A stretch of DNA of 64,000 bases, taken from the NCBI GenBank assembly GCA_009746045.1, contig RPFO01000649.1, positions 107,501-171,500 of the forward strand. The letters are read 5' to 3'. The notes beneath the pieces were generated by a model, which searched no databases, was not told where the DNA came from, and saw only the letters and a list, made by a program, of their open reading frames with translations. Made by a program: the position numbers and the translations under genes. Of the stretch, positions 32,139-41,896 are shown in pieces (position 1 is the stretch's first letter; every line of letters begins with the position of its first letter). This DNA comes from Mesostigma viride (Eukaryota; Streptophyta; Mesostigmatophyceae; Mesostigmatales; Mesostigmataceae).

Positions 32139-32412
32139 ATCAGCATGGGGGTGGCGTCTGCGACAGGTGTGGACTATCATTCTCATGACCGCCCTGCTGA
32201 CCAGCACCGTGCTGGCCGGCGAGCCCACGCTGCATCGGGTAATACACCGTGCGGCACGCGAGGCTCCGGCGGTGGGTGTCACACCAGGTGTGGCAGCCTT
32301 TTCCTTGTTCCACGACGATGCGGCTAGGGCATGCCAGTTCCACGACGAAGCCACAGGGCATGCAGTTAAGGCAGGCACATCAGCTCAGCTCATTTGGGTT
32401 TTACCAAATTAA
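32139..32412 (+). pseudogene. C-terminal tail of the split methyltransferase ORF
   Basis: The codon phase at CCA TCA (32,137) equals that at 24,101, so removing the insertion joins the reading frames. The tail has a hydrophobic stretch (WTIILMTALLTSTVLAG), then HRVIHRAAREAPAVGV, and stops at 32,412. No RT or integrase of this element is seen downstream, so it is only a fragment. Confidence 0.65.
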
Positions 32413-32633
32413 GCTGAGTGGCCAGCCGCCATGGTGGCGCCGGAGATTGTGGCACGCAGACGCGACAGGGGGTTCATGGTCCCGCGTCGCCGCAGGCGTA
32501 ACAATGTCTGTGCACAAGCCGCTACGCAACACAGCAGCAATGCACGCAGCAGAATTGTTGTCTACACAACTACCCAGCTCATTACATGCAGCTAGATCAG
32601 TGGTGAACACATCATCGTCCCAACATGGGCTAT

Positions 32634-34040
32634 CTAGTTTGCTGCAGAGGGAGCAGGGACAGGCACATGAGTGTTAGCAGGTGTGGCCTGGGTGTTTCCC
32701 TGCCTCTGCCATTTGTTCGACTTGGCCTTCTTGGGCCGCATGTTGCCAGCCGGCTTGGGCGGGCGCTTCTTGCCCTGCGGACCGCGTGTGTGCTTGCAGT
32801 CCTTGGCGAAGTGCCCTGGCTGGTGGCAGGGGCCGCACAGCCGCACATTCGGACCAGCCTTCGTGTTGGCTGGGCAATCCGACCACACATGCCCGGTGCC
32901 CTGGCATCGGCCACACTTCTCTTCACCTGCACCATGAATTCTTGCAATGGGCGCTGCAGCAGAGGAAAGAGGGTCAGAAATGCCTGCTGCCACCAATGCC
33001 TTGGCGGCAGCCGGCACAGCAACAGAATTGCGAATAATCTGGAAAGCCTCTGCCCTATTTGCTAGCTTGTCGACAGTCAGTGTTCCCGACATGCCCTGGA
33101 GGGCGGACTCAGACAGGCTACCAGACATGATGCCCTTTGCCAGAAACATTACCACCGAGAAGGCGTCACCTGGCGAGCATGACGACAACGCCAGTTTCTG
33201 CTCGTAGTCGAGCGTTGCCTGGCTGATGTCTACCTTCCGATTCAGATCAAACTTTAGAATACTTACTGCATCTGCGACGAGGCGCATTAGCCCCGTCTTC
33301 AGGAGATTCTTCTCAAGACTAGCCATGAATTCTTCCCAGCTCCGGTCCTCCTTGTAGGCTATCTCGATCAGGTCGGATACAACCTTGTAACCCTCGGTGG
33401 CCAGCCAATTGCGCCTCAGCAATTCGATAGGCTTGGCTACCATGTCTTGGACATCACTGTGCCACTTGCGCAGGTTCAAAATAAACTGTTCTTTCACCTT
33501 CTCTGATGGCTCAGGAGCCGCTGGAATCGGCGCAGGAATTCGCTCCTCGATCACCTTTTGCTCCTTCATCCAGAGGATGCGGGCAGCACGGTCTAGGCTT
33601 GCAGTGCGCAGCCCAGCCTCGTTGGTGATTCTCGCCTGATATCCACTTGGCAGCTCCGCTGCACGGGCAGCTGCAGGTGCAGTTTCCTCCGCCGCAGTGT
33701 CCACCACTGCGGGGCTATCCTGCTTGGCAAATTCTTCGTTCAGATTCCTCTGAATCTCGCTCGCGGTGGGCTTGCGGAGTGTGCCCACGCCCTTCGAGCC
33801 CAGGGCTCCGAGATTTGGCAGCTTGATTTTGTGTTTGATTTTGGACGACAGCGTTGTCAGGCCCGTCCGGAACATTTTTGAAAATGTTCTTTCTTGAGTA
33901 CAAGTTGCAATAATGTGTCTTGGATACCAACGCTCTTTGTCGAGAGGCAAGTGCTTTGGTACTACGCAGAGGAACACGCAGGCGGCTACCTCGTCCGCCG
34001 TCACGTTGCATTTATTTCTCATTAACTTATCATCGTGCAT
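32634..34040 (-). CDS. gag-like protein with two CCHC zinc knuckles
   Basis: 468 residues from ATG 34,040; an inner start at MFRTGLTTL is also possible. There is a Lys-rich N-terminus (SSKIKHKIKLP), an Ala/Pro linker and a helical capsid-like region (VKEQFILNLRKWHSDVQDMV to NRAEAFQIIRNSV). Two knuckles follow, CGRCQGTGHVWSDC and CGPCHQPGHFAKDC, and then a basic tail. Typical of a retroelement nucleocapsid. No pol follows: within 250 bases the convergent methyltransferase fragment ends. It differs from the copia gag nearby. The rest of the element is probably deleted. Confidence 0.75.
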   Translation of the reverse strand: MHDDKLMRNKCNVTADEVAACVFLCVVPKHLPLDKERWYPRHIIATCTQERTFSKMFRTGLTTLSSKIKHKIKLPNLGALGSKGVGTLRKPTASEIQRNLNEEFAKQDSPAVVDTAAEETAPAAARAAELPSGYQARITNEAGLRTASLDRAARILWMKEQKVIEERIPAPIPAAPEPSEKVKEQFILNLRKWHSDVQDMVAKPIELLRRNWLATEGYKVVSDLIEIAYKEDRSWEEFMASLEKNLLKTGLMRLVADAVSILKFDLNRKVDISQATLDYEQKLALSSCSPGDAFSVVMFLAKGIMSGSLSESALQGMSGTLTVDKLANRAEAFQIIRNSVAVPAAAKALVAAGISDPLSSAAAPIARIHGAGEEKCGRCQGTGHVWSDCPANTKAGPNVRLCGPCHQPGHFAKDCKHTRGPQGKKRPPKPAGNMRPKKAKSNKWQRQGNTQATPANTHVPVPAPSAAN

Positions 34041-34868
34041 TGGACTTGCTTAACATAGTCCGAGATTCCTCGGCGCGACGCTAGATGCCGTTCACAAGAT
34101 TCCGGCGCAGCAAAGATGCTGACGGCGCGGCGTCCACACTAGGATTTAGGGTACTGAGTAGAACTACACAGTACAACTGTTCCAGCCAAAAAAGTTTTTG
34201 GAAGGAGGGGGGGGGTATGGAGATGCATCTCCACTATCTCCACTATCTCCACTCCGTGGAAATCCGAGGACTGGCTCTCGAGCACCGAGAAACTTGTCAT
34301 GAAACCCGGTTCCTCGGAATCCTGGAGACTCTCCCGATCCGATCCCGCTGTCCCTTTCCTCCAAAATCCTTCTCCTTTTCGAAACACAAAGGTCAAAGTG
34401 GTGGAGGTACCTATCTGCACCTCCATCTCCACTATCTCCACCTCGTGCCGGCGTCTGTCACGGTCGCGTAAAATAATTGGAATTGGACAGTTAGGATTCC
34501 ACGGGACAATATTGGAATTTGCGTGAGTATTTCCTGCCAGAAAAGTTTTGGGAGAAGGGAGGGGGGGGTATGGAGATGAATCTCCACTATCTCCATCTCC
34601 ACTCCGCACAGCCGCGGGCCTTGTCGCGCTTCTCGCATCCGTCACCTGCCGGACTATGCTCGCATCCGTCACACCCGTGGACTATGCTCGCGTCTGTCAC
34701 CTACCTAGGCTGTCTAGCTAGGACTTGTGTTTTTTCGCGAAAGTTTGGGTGACTCATTGTTGAGATTGGGCTCATTGTTGGACTTGTGTTTTTTCATTAA
34801 AAAATAGGGGATATATATATTACACCCCGTCACGGGGCTAGACTAAGTGTGTACACCGATATCCTAAT
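34041..34868 (+). repeat. low-complexity and short tandem repeats
   Basis: Two related blocks (about 34,190-34,260 and 34,530-34,610) contain GGGGGGTATGGAGATG and CTCCACTATCTCCA. A 27-bp unit CGCATCCGTCAC..GGACTATGCT is repeated at about 34,635-34,705. No gene is seen. Confidence 0.6.
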
Positions 34869-36300
34869 TTACACAACCCTGGCCACCTTGGCGCGAGAAC
34901 GAGTCACCCTCTCCTCCATCTCCCCGCGCTTCCGCGAGGAGCTGCGCAGGATCATCTGTGTGATCTGCACGACCGGCGCCTGCTCCACAGCCTGCACCAC
35001 TGGCGCCTGCTTTCCCTGGCGCCACATGCAGAAGGCGGACGGAATGCCCTCTGCCTTCCTCCTCTCCTCCTGCAGCATCTTCTCCTCGTGCTCCTTCTTC
35101 TCCTGCCGCCTCCTCTCCTCCTGCAGCTCCTCCTCCTGCTCGAACAGCCTCGCCAGCAACAAGTTGTTGCTCATCATGCGGTTGGCGCGATCCTCCTTGA
35201 CCCACTCCTCCTCGATGTATGGGTACTTCTCGTACTCCCTCTTCTCCTCCTCCCATTCCTCCTGCAACCTCGCCTGGTAGATCTGAAACTGATCCGTGTC
35301 CCTCTCCTTCAGAGGGATCGCAGCGCGCTCCTTCTGAATCTCCTCCAGCACCGGGGACAGGCGCCAAGAGGGGACAGGCCCGAACTGAGTCCTGGCCCAC
35401 TCGGGCAGCAGCTCGGAGGTCCTCTCCAGCTTGTGGGAGACCATGGGGTCTCGGTAGGAATTCCGCATGTGCACCTTGAACCGGATATCCCTCAGCCTGT
35501 GAATGACTTCGCCCATGTTCGTGATCGCCAGCCAAATGCTGTCGCTGGTGTCGAGCTGCTCGACCTTCGAAGGCGCGGACTTGTTGAATTCCTGCCTGGA
35601 ATCGGTAAGAAACCAGATCGTATTGTAGTGCATCTTGGGGTCGTGGTTCAGGAAGAACTTCAAAGCGGAAGGCCTGCCCCCGTCGCAGTCGATGGAGTAC
35701 CTCGACGGAGGCGTCCTGAATTCCATCTTGGCGTCTTCCGCCTCCCTCATCTCGAGCCAGATGCGCCTCTCGTCGAAAAAGTCCTTCCTGCGCACCAGCT
35801 CATTGATGTCCAGCTTCTCGCCCAGCTTCTTGGCGTCCTTGGCGCTCCTCGAGTGCATAATAAAGCCGTTCCAACAGATCTCCTTGGTGGTGTCGCAGAG
35901 GAGTTCGATCGTCTTCTCCCTTTGCATGTGCGCCTTCGCCACCAGCTCGTCGTTGAGGCAGAGCTGGATCTTGTCGTTCCAGTTCTTGGCGTCGGTGGAC
36001 CACGGAATGAAGGTACCCCACGGAGTGGGCGTGCGGATTTTGGGCGGCTCGTTGTCGAGCTGTACGGACTGCTGGAAAACGCTGCGAGCATTCTTCAAGC
36101 CGTGAAGGGAGCTGCGATGGCGCTTGAACTTGTCGGTGGAAGGCCTCGATCCCGCTGTACTCGTAGAGGAGAAAAGGGAGAGGCTTCTTGTACTTGCTGA
36201 AATGGGCCTCGCCTCTGGCCAGATATATTTCGCGCTTGAGGAAGGTATCCTGCTCGCACATGAAGATGGCGAGATCCGAGGGGCCTTCGTATGCCGCCAT
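34869..36300 (-). CDS. unknown intronless protein with long C-terminal coiled coil, one frameshift
   Basis: It starts at ATG 36,300 (MAAYEGPSDLAIFMCEQDTF, FSKYKKPLPFLLYEYSGIEAF). Near 36,130 one extra base shifts to the main frame (DKFKRHRSSLHGLKNARSVF), which stays open to 34,869. The middle has regular secondary-structure-like sequence (TPWGTFIPWSTDAKNWNDKIQL, RDIRFKVHMRNSYRDP). The end is a strong Glu/Arg/Lys coiled coil (EEEELQEERRRQEKKEHEEKM). No family is recognised. A TATAAAA lies about 380 bases upstream. Its compact form and the coiled-coil end resemble the 40.7-kb gene. It may be a virus-derived or element gene; this is a guess. Confidence 0.6.
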
Positions 36301-36317
36301 AGCTGCGAAAGTGTGAG

Positions 36318-36450
36318 AGGATATACGAAGGCGAAATGCAAAAAGTTAAATCGTTAGCCGCCAATCTGGAGCGTCCGATGATGGATCCAACGGCCGTGAT
36401 AAACCCGCTAAATTAGAGGCTCGGGTCGTCCGTACAAATACTAAATCATA
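36318..36450. repeat. dispersed repeat shared with 63.7 kb
   Basis: ATATACGAAGGC, GGAGCGTCCGATGATGGATC and CGGGTCGTCCGT recur in the same order at about 63,695-63,830, where the segment is flanked by ATTCGATG on both sides. Here it forms the 5' flank of the coiled-coil gene. Confidence 0.7.
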
Positions 36451-37740
36451 AACAACCAATGCAAAACAAGCAAACTACGGAAAACAAACGGCCTTCGGCC
36501 CCAACGGTCACAAATCCAACGGAAACGACCCGAAATCAATAACACCACCGAAACGACGCAGCCGCAGGCCACGCCGCCGGACGAAAAACAAAGTGACGTG
36601 CTCCGCGAGCAATTTGCTGGCTGGCGATGGCAGGAAACGTACGCTAGAAAATTGGGATGGGAAATGCGCAGCGATGGTTTTATACGTCAAAATTTTATGT
36701 TTGAAGAGCAAGTACAAAATTTTCTGAGCTGGAGGTGCGTCAACGGAGTGATACCTGCGTGGGAGAGGTCCGCGTCGCTATGGCGACCTGGAAATGGAAT
36801 CAGTGTCGTTGTAGATTTAGGTATTGTAGCATCATGCTTTACGTACTGGGTGCCTAGTAAAATCAGTTTGCTGTTCGTGGAAGGCGTGGGGCCCCTGAGT
36901 TTCTGGTGTCATCATATTGGAAAGAACGCTGGATTTTTTGCCACGGGACGTAACTGGCGATGCCGATGGTGAGGCGTACTACCTACCGGGGTACTACCTG
37001 CTCGCTTTCTGATGCATTTTCATGGTTGCGTTCTTTCCATTTCGCCGAATCCACCTAGTCGCAGACATAGCGTAGCGTTGCGTTTTATTTTCTTAGCCGT
37101 GCAGGACGCCATCTTCATGGTCCTTCGAATGTCCTGTGTGAACGTCCGTTGCCCAAGGATCTGTGATGCTTTTTTCTGGAATATACTGGGCTTGGAAAGC
37201 CCCTCCGGATGCTTGCCTGGTCACGGGTTTGGGGCGTCATTTACATTCATGGTGCTTTCTGCGTAAGCTGACTTGCTTCGCACGTGGATTTTCACTGGAC
37301 TGAAGAGCTCGTCTGCTAGCATGTTTACGTGGTGTATAAGGTGATCAATCAACTATTTGTTTATAGAAGGTGTGACAATAGAAGGTGTGTTACAGTATAT
37401 ATTTCTTCATCAAGCATGTCAAAAGTAATCTCCACTCGCTTACAACCAAACAAAAATTTTGCTTTGCTGGGTCTGCTGTGTTTGTGTCTCACTGTGCAGG
37501 CTATCCCCTTGGTTGATCAACCAGGTGCTGGCCAGCGGGGCCATATACTCTTCTTGGCGTTTTTCATCCATGGCATGTCAACCAACGCATGCATGCCAGC
37601 CCCTAAACAAGAAAACACTAAGTCACCAAAGAATGGAATTCAGGGCATGGTCATGAGCAGGGTAACAGCAGCATTAATATCAAATGGGCATGATGTCAAC
37701 AGGAAAACACTAAGTCACGTGAGGAAAGTCTTTTTATGAT
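36451..37740. other. no gene recognised
   Basis: It includes the upstream flank of the minus gene and short frames without motifs. Confidence 0.4.
36678..36684 (-). promoter_or_regulatory. TATA box candidate for the coiled-coil gene
   Basis: TATAAAA on minus (GACGTATAAAACC), the same consensus as at 40,043 (minus) and 40,601 (plus). Confidence 0.45.
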
Positions 37741-37909
37741 CCCAAACAGCCTGGACGTGGCCGTGTGCCAAATTAATTTGTGTAGTCCGCGCATTTCCGG
37801 CGCAAGTCGCCGGCCGGACCTTGTGACAGCGCCAGAACCATTAATTGTATGACTTTTGTAGGTAGAAAAATGTCTGTGGAGACGCTGTGCGTCGCGCTTA
37901 AATATTTTA

Positions 37910-39291
37910 TCGGGGTTCTTTGAACGGAGTTTCTTCTATACGTGAATGCGGGAACAAGAGGCCGCTGGATGAGCGGCTTATAGGTCGTAGTGTTTACTCG
38001 TAGCTGTTTGGCTAGAGCTTTTGTGATTAGTAGATGCAATATAGTGCATGGTTGAAAAATGAATTAAATAAAATGTGCGTTCCGCGCTTGGGTTGATTAT
38101 ACCCGGGCGGAACGGGGCGTGAGGTGCAGTGCCCCTGAAAAGAACAACCTACGCATTATTTAATACTAGCCGTGCAGATTCGGGATATTCTACCCCCGGT
38201 CTGTACGGTTAGCGTCTTACTAGCATCCACTGAGCATAAGGGTTTAATGACGTCAGTTAGCTAGGGATAAGGGAGGTTTTGCGACTAAAAGCCGCTCTGG
38301 CTGGTTTTGTCGGCCTCTTTCTTTGCTCGTTGTCGTTGCGGCGGCAGCCGCAGCTATGGGTGCTGCGGAGCAAAATCCCAAAAGCACTGGTTGCACTGGC
38401 CACTTGGCCAGTGGTGAGACTTCCAGTTGTTAACCGGCCAGGCGTAGTTCCTCGCCCGGTTAACTAAAAGAAAAGAAAATGATTACCTCCGGTCCGCACC
38501 TTTTCCCCAGCTTGGGGTCTTTGGTGGGCCGGATGCCGTGACAGGTGCTCAACTGTCGCTTGGTCGGCCCAGTGCGCGAGCTGGTGCTCCGTACCTGGGG
38601 ATGCTTGCACCCCGGGTTGGAGCCGGATGGCTGGCACTGGCGACCCGTGTCTCGGTCCGCGGCCTGCGGCTTTTTCTTCGGAAATTGCTGCTGGCCAGCA
38701 AACTTTGCAATTGCCTTCCGCCGAGGGGGGGTGGTTGGGGCTGGGGACGGCGATGGGAAAAGCGCCTAAGCTAGAAATTTTTTCCCCACGCATAGAAACC
38801 TCGGGGGGAATGCGGTCTTGGCTGAACGGACTCTCGTTCAGCCAGGTGCCTGGGGCTGTGGCCTCGGGCATCCGGGCTGGCGGGGCCTGGGCTAGGTCCA
38901 CGTTTTTTCTCGAAGCACCCCGGGTCTATGGGGAGACGGCCATAGCGGTACCGACTCGGGGCCCCGAGAGGGGTCATGATAGGCTGGCCGTGCGCAATCG
39001 CAGTGCAAATGCGCTGGGCCTTTTTGGGCCTGGCCATGCATCCACAGCCGCCGGGCACACGCCTCCCGATGTGGGGGGGCTCCCGTTTTGCGGCAGGGCG
39101 GTCACTTGTGACAACGAGCAAGGTGGAGTGCGGCTTCAAGGGAAAGCCAGGGCGGGGGTGATTGGGCAACGTACTTCATGAAGGGCCTTGAACGGCGTGC
39201 CTCCGGGCATGTCAATTAGTGTCACATGTATGCTTCCACTTATTGTTTTAATGAAGATGCTGGTTTTTGTGGGAGCTACGTGGGACATGAA
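37910..39291 (+). mobile_element. small non-autonomous element, unit 1 (1,382 bp)
   Basis: A 419-bp left end (starting TCGGGGTTCTTTG), an 835-bp middle and a 128-bp right end (GGGCAACGTAC to GACATGAA). Unit 2 shares both ends and follows without a gap. The middle has no clear gene; a minus frame contains SRTGPTKRQLSTCHGIRPT, unidentified. Inserted exactly between A and A of the retroposon, with no target duplication beyond at most one base. This suggests rolling-circle transposition, but no Helitron CTRR end is present. Confidence 0.7.
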
Positions 39292-39871
39292 TCGGGGTTC
39301 TTTGAACGGAGTTTCTTCTATACGTGAATGCGGGAACAAGAGGCCGCTGGATGAGCGGCTTATAGGTCGTAGTGTTTACTCGTAGCTGTTTGGCTAGAGC
39401 TTTTGTGATTAGTAGATGCAATATAGTGCATGGTTGAAAAATGAATTAAATAAAATGTGCGTTCCGCGCTTGGGTTGATTATACCCGGGCGGAACGGGGC
39501 GTGAGGTGCAGTGCCCCTGAAAAGAACAACCTACGCATTATTTAATACTAGCCGTGCAGATTCGGGATATTCTACCCCCGGTCTGTACGGTTAGCGTCTT
39601 ACTAGCATCCACTGAGCATAAGGGTTTAATGACGTCAGTTAGCTAGGGATAAGGGAGGTTTTGCGACTAAAAGCCGCTCTGGCTGGTTTTGTCGGCCTCT
39701 TTCTTTGCTCCCCACCCACCCACCCTTGTCTTGGTTGCCTCTAGGGCAACGTACTTCATGAAGGGCCTTGAACGGCGTGCCTCCGGGCATGTCAATTAGT
39801 GTCACATGTATGCTTCCACTTATTGTTTTAATGAAGATGCTGGTTTTTGTGGGAGCTACGTGGGACATGAA
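39292..39871 (+). mobile_element. small non-autonomous element, unit 2 (580 bp)
   Basis: The same 419-bp left end (39,292-39,710) and 128-bp right end (39,744-39,871) as unit 1, but with only a 33-bp middle containing CCCACCCACCCACCC. Head-to-tail with unit 1. Confidence 0.75.
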
Positions 39872-40042
39872 ATATAATTTTAATGAAAAGTTTGAAATGT
39901 TTTGTAAACCTTACCTAAGCTTAGCCGCTAGGCGGCTAATCTTAGCCAAACCACATGTGCACATCGATATAGTCTCAAAAAAAAAAGTGTTGGGTGCGTT
40001 GAGCGAGAGGGATGCGAGTGGCGAGACGAGGTGGGGAGGCGG

Positions 40043-40684
40043 CTTTTATACCTTGCTGCCACTTCTTGACGAGATCTCCTGTGGTCGAGCGCTGAAGTCC
40101 GCATATCGCTTCGTGGCAAGCCACGGGCCGCTAGATAGGCGCGTGGAACCGTAACCGTCTTCGTAACCGCGTAAAAGTGTCCCCGTGGACACTGGCGACC
40201 ACGGGAATTTTTTCTTCTAGAAGCGTAACCGTAAGTATCTTGTCCCCGTGGACAGTGGAAAGCCACGGGATTTTTTTCCACGGCGGCGTAACCGTAACTA
40301 TCCGATTCCGTAACCGCGCAAAAGTTTCCCCGTGGACAAAGTAACCGCCGGATATTTTTTCCCGTGGCTGCGTAACCGCGAAAACCCTGTCCCCGTGGAC
40401 AAAGTAACCGCCGGATATTTTCCCGTGGTTCCGTAACCGCGAAAACCCTGTCCCCGTGGACAAAGTAACCGCCGAAAGTTCTCCCGTGGCAGCGTGGCCG
40501 CGAAAATAAATATCCCCGTGGTGGACCGCGGCCCAGTAACGGCCGAAAAGTGGCTACGTGGCTAATTCAGCACCTTGTAACCGCCGCGGCGCCTGGAAGG
40601 TATAAAACCCGGTGCACGACCACGGGGCTCTCACCTCGCTCTCACTAGCACCTGATCTCTAACTCTCTCTCTCTCTCTCTCTCT
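40043..40684. promoter_or_regulatory. divergent promoter region with GTAACCG repeats
   Basis: TATAAAA boxes face outward: 40,043-40,052 on minus and 40,601-40,607 on plus, the latter 84 bases before the ATG at 40,685. Between them GTAACCG occurs about eleven times, with TCCCCGTGGACA alternating as units of roughly 65-70 bp. The plus leader is pyrimidine-rich (CACCTCGCTCTCAC then (CT)n up to the ATG). Confidence 0.65.
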
Positions 40685-41515
40685 ATGGCCGACCAGTCCA
40701 CTTTGGTGACGTACAAAGTCCCAGAGCTTTATGAACTCCGTCAGAAAACTGATCCCTTCGGTGACTTCTCTGAGTACAATGTCTTGTGCGTGGGGGAACT
40801 CGATGTTGTGGGAGCACTCGCGGCTGAAACCGTGCGAACGGGGATGTGTACGATCACCAAGGTGACAGCTCACGTTATGGAGCGCTATGCGAGCATGGGG
40901 GGCTTCGCAACCTCTCTGGACATGCTTTATGCGCATTGCATGCTCGTTTCTCCCACTAAGGCCAAGAACAGCAAATGTGTGGCTTCTTATGGGATGACCG
41001 TGAGGGACGGGAAAGTGGTCAAAACAAGGCCTTTCGGCTTTGACGCGGTATGGAATCCTTCCCCGGAGCTGATCCTGGTCAACTGGCCCATCAACACGGC
41101 TAAGCAGCCTTACACGATTCTCAACGTGGGCATCATCTGGCCTCCGGCGTTCTCCGTGGCCGACATGACCGAGAAGGATCTGCTTCCCTCCGCCCCCGGC
41201 GCCCCGAAGACGCGCTTGGAGAAAGCCATTGAGAGATATAACATCCCCCTGAGAGGTCACTGGATGCCTATCACCTCTCGCCTGGTTTCCGCGGACCAGC
41301 TCGCTGGACCCACGGAGGAAATTCAGGAAATTCAAAGGAAGAAAGAAGCGGCTTGGGTGGAGATTCAGGATGCTGAGAAACGTGCCTGGCAGGAGCAGTG
41401 CCAGAGGATCCGGGAAGACCACATTGCTAGGATGCAGGCCGAGATGGCCAAGGCCAATCCTTCCACTGAAATTGTCGTTGCTGGAAAGCAAGTGGATGTA
41501 TCTCTGGTTCAGTAA
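40685..41515 (+). CDS. unknown 276-aa protein with C-terminal coiled coil
   Basis: Intact ATG frame (MADQSTLVTYKVPELYELRQ) without introns. The body appears globular (FGDFSEYNVLCVGELDVVGA, GFDAVWNPSPELILVNWPIN, LNVGIIWPPAF). The last 75 residues are a charged helix (EIQEIQRKKEAAWVEIQDAE, CQRIREDHIARMQAEMAKA). A 130-base spacer precedes the repeat-rich promoter of the next gene. No family is recognised. Strong TATA-leader-ATG architecture and an intact frame argue that it is or was expressed. The context (intronless neighbours with a shared promoter motif) suggests a DNA-virus or large mobile-element origin, not proven. Confidence 0.7.
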   Translation: MADQSTLVTYKVPELYELRQKTDPFGDFSEYNVLCVGELDVVGALAAETVRTGMCTITKVTAHVMERYASMGGFATSLDMLYAHCMLVSPTKAKNSKCVASYGMTVRDGKVVKTRPFGFDAVWNPSPELILVNWPINTAKQPYTILNVGIIWPPAFSVADMTEKDLLPSAPGAPKTRLEKAIERYNIPLRGHWMPITSRLVSADQLAGPTEEIQEIQRKKEAAWVEIQDAEKRAWQEQCQRIREDHIARMQAEMAKANPSTEIVVAGKQVDVSLVQ

Positions 41516-41639
41516 ATGATCCTTGTGTATTATTTTTATTAATGAAAAACCATTTTCACACAAACTTGAATACCAACAATGAGTCAAACACAATTGCATG
41601 CCAAGTGGCAAATTACTTCAAGTAGTATTTCGGACGGCG

Positions 41640-41820
41640 TCCGTACACTATCCGTAAGTCGTAACTGAAACCCTGTGATAAGCCCATACGGCGTCGCGTC
41701 TGTAACCGAATTCCCGTGGATAAGGCCGTACAGCGCCGCGCCGCTCGTAACCGAAATCCAGTGGATAAGTAACCGAAACTCTGTGTCCCCGTGGACAGCC
41801 GCTCCCGAGAGGTACAAAGA
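41640..41820 (+). promoter_or_regulatory. second GTAACCG/CCGTGGA repeat block
   Basis: GTAACCGAA occurs three times (plus a GTAACTGAA variant) alternating with TCCCGTGGATAAG and CCCCGTGGACAG. GGTACAAAG (41,811) is a weak TATA candidate 80 bases before ATG 41,897. Motif and spacing parallel the 40.1-40.6 kb block. Confidence 0.6.
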
Positions 41821-41896
41821 CTCCAAGTTTGCGACTTGTTTCCCATCTCGCTCTCGTTTTCTCTCGCGCAATCCTCTCTCGCACTCTCATCCATCC

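Larger units (their letters stand above)
37741..39988 (+). mobile_element. A-tailed retroposon interrupted by an insertion
   Basis: Sequence 37,850-37,909 joined to 39,872-39,988 matches the uninterrupted minus copy at 63,658-64,000, from GTATGACTTTTGTAGG through AAATATTTTA, ATATAATTTTAATG and the AGCCGCTAGGCGGCT palindrome. It ends in ATATAGTCTCA plus an A tail. Non-coding, so SINE-like or a processed fragment. The 5' limit is unknown. Confidence 0.65.

Noticed and set aside
34849-36200. Plus-strand and alternative-frame ORFs over the coiled-coil gene
   Set aside because: They are shadows of the minus gene; their Leu/Pro-rich content mirrors its Glu/Arg codons.
38464-39181. Overlapping ORFs of 145-184 codons inside unit 1
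   Set aside because: Both strands are open in GC-rich sequence and no domain is recognised; coding not supported.
37910-39710. The 419-bp direct repeats as LTRs of a small retroelement or retrozyme
   Set aside because: The second right end after the second repeat, the lack of target duplication and the absence of a hammerhead core (CTGATGA..GAAA) fit tandem units better than LTRs.
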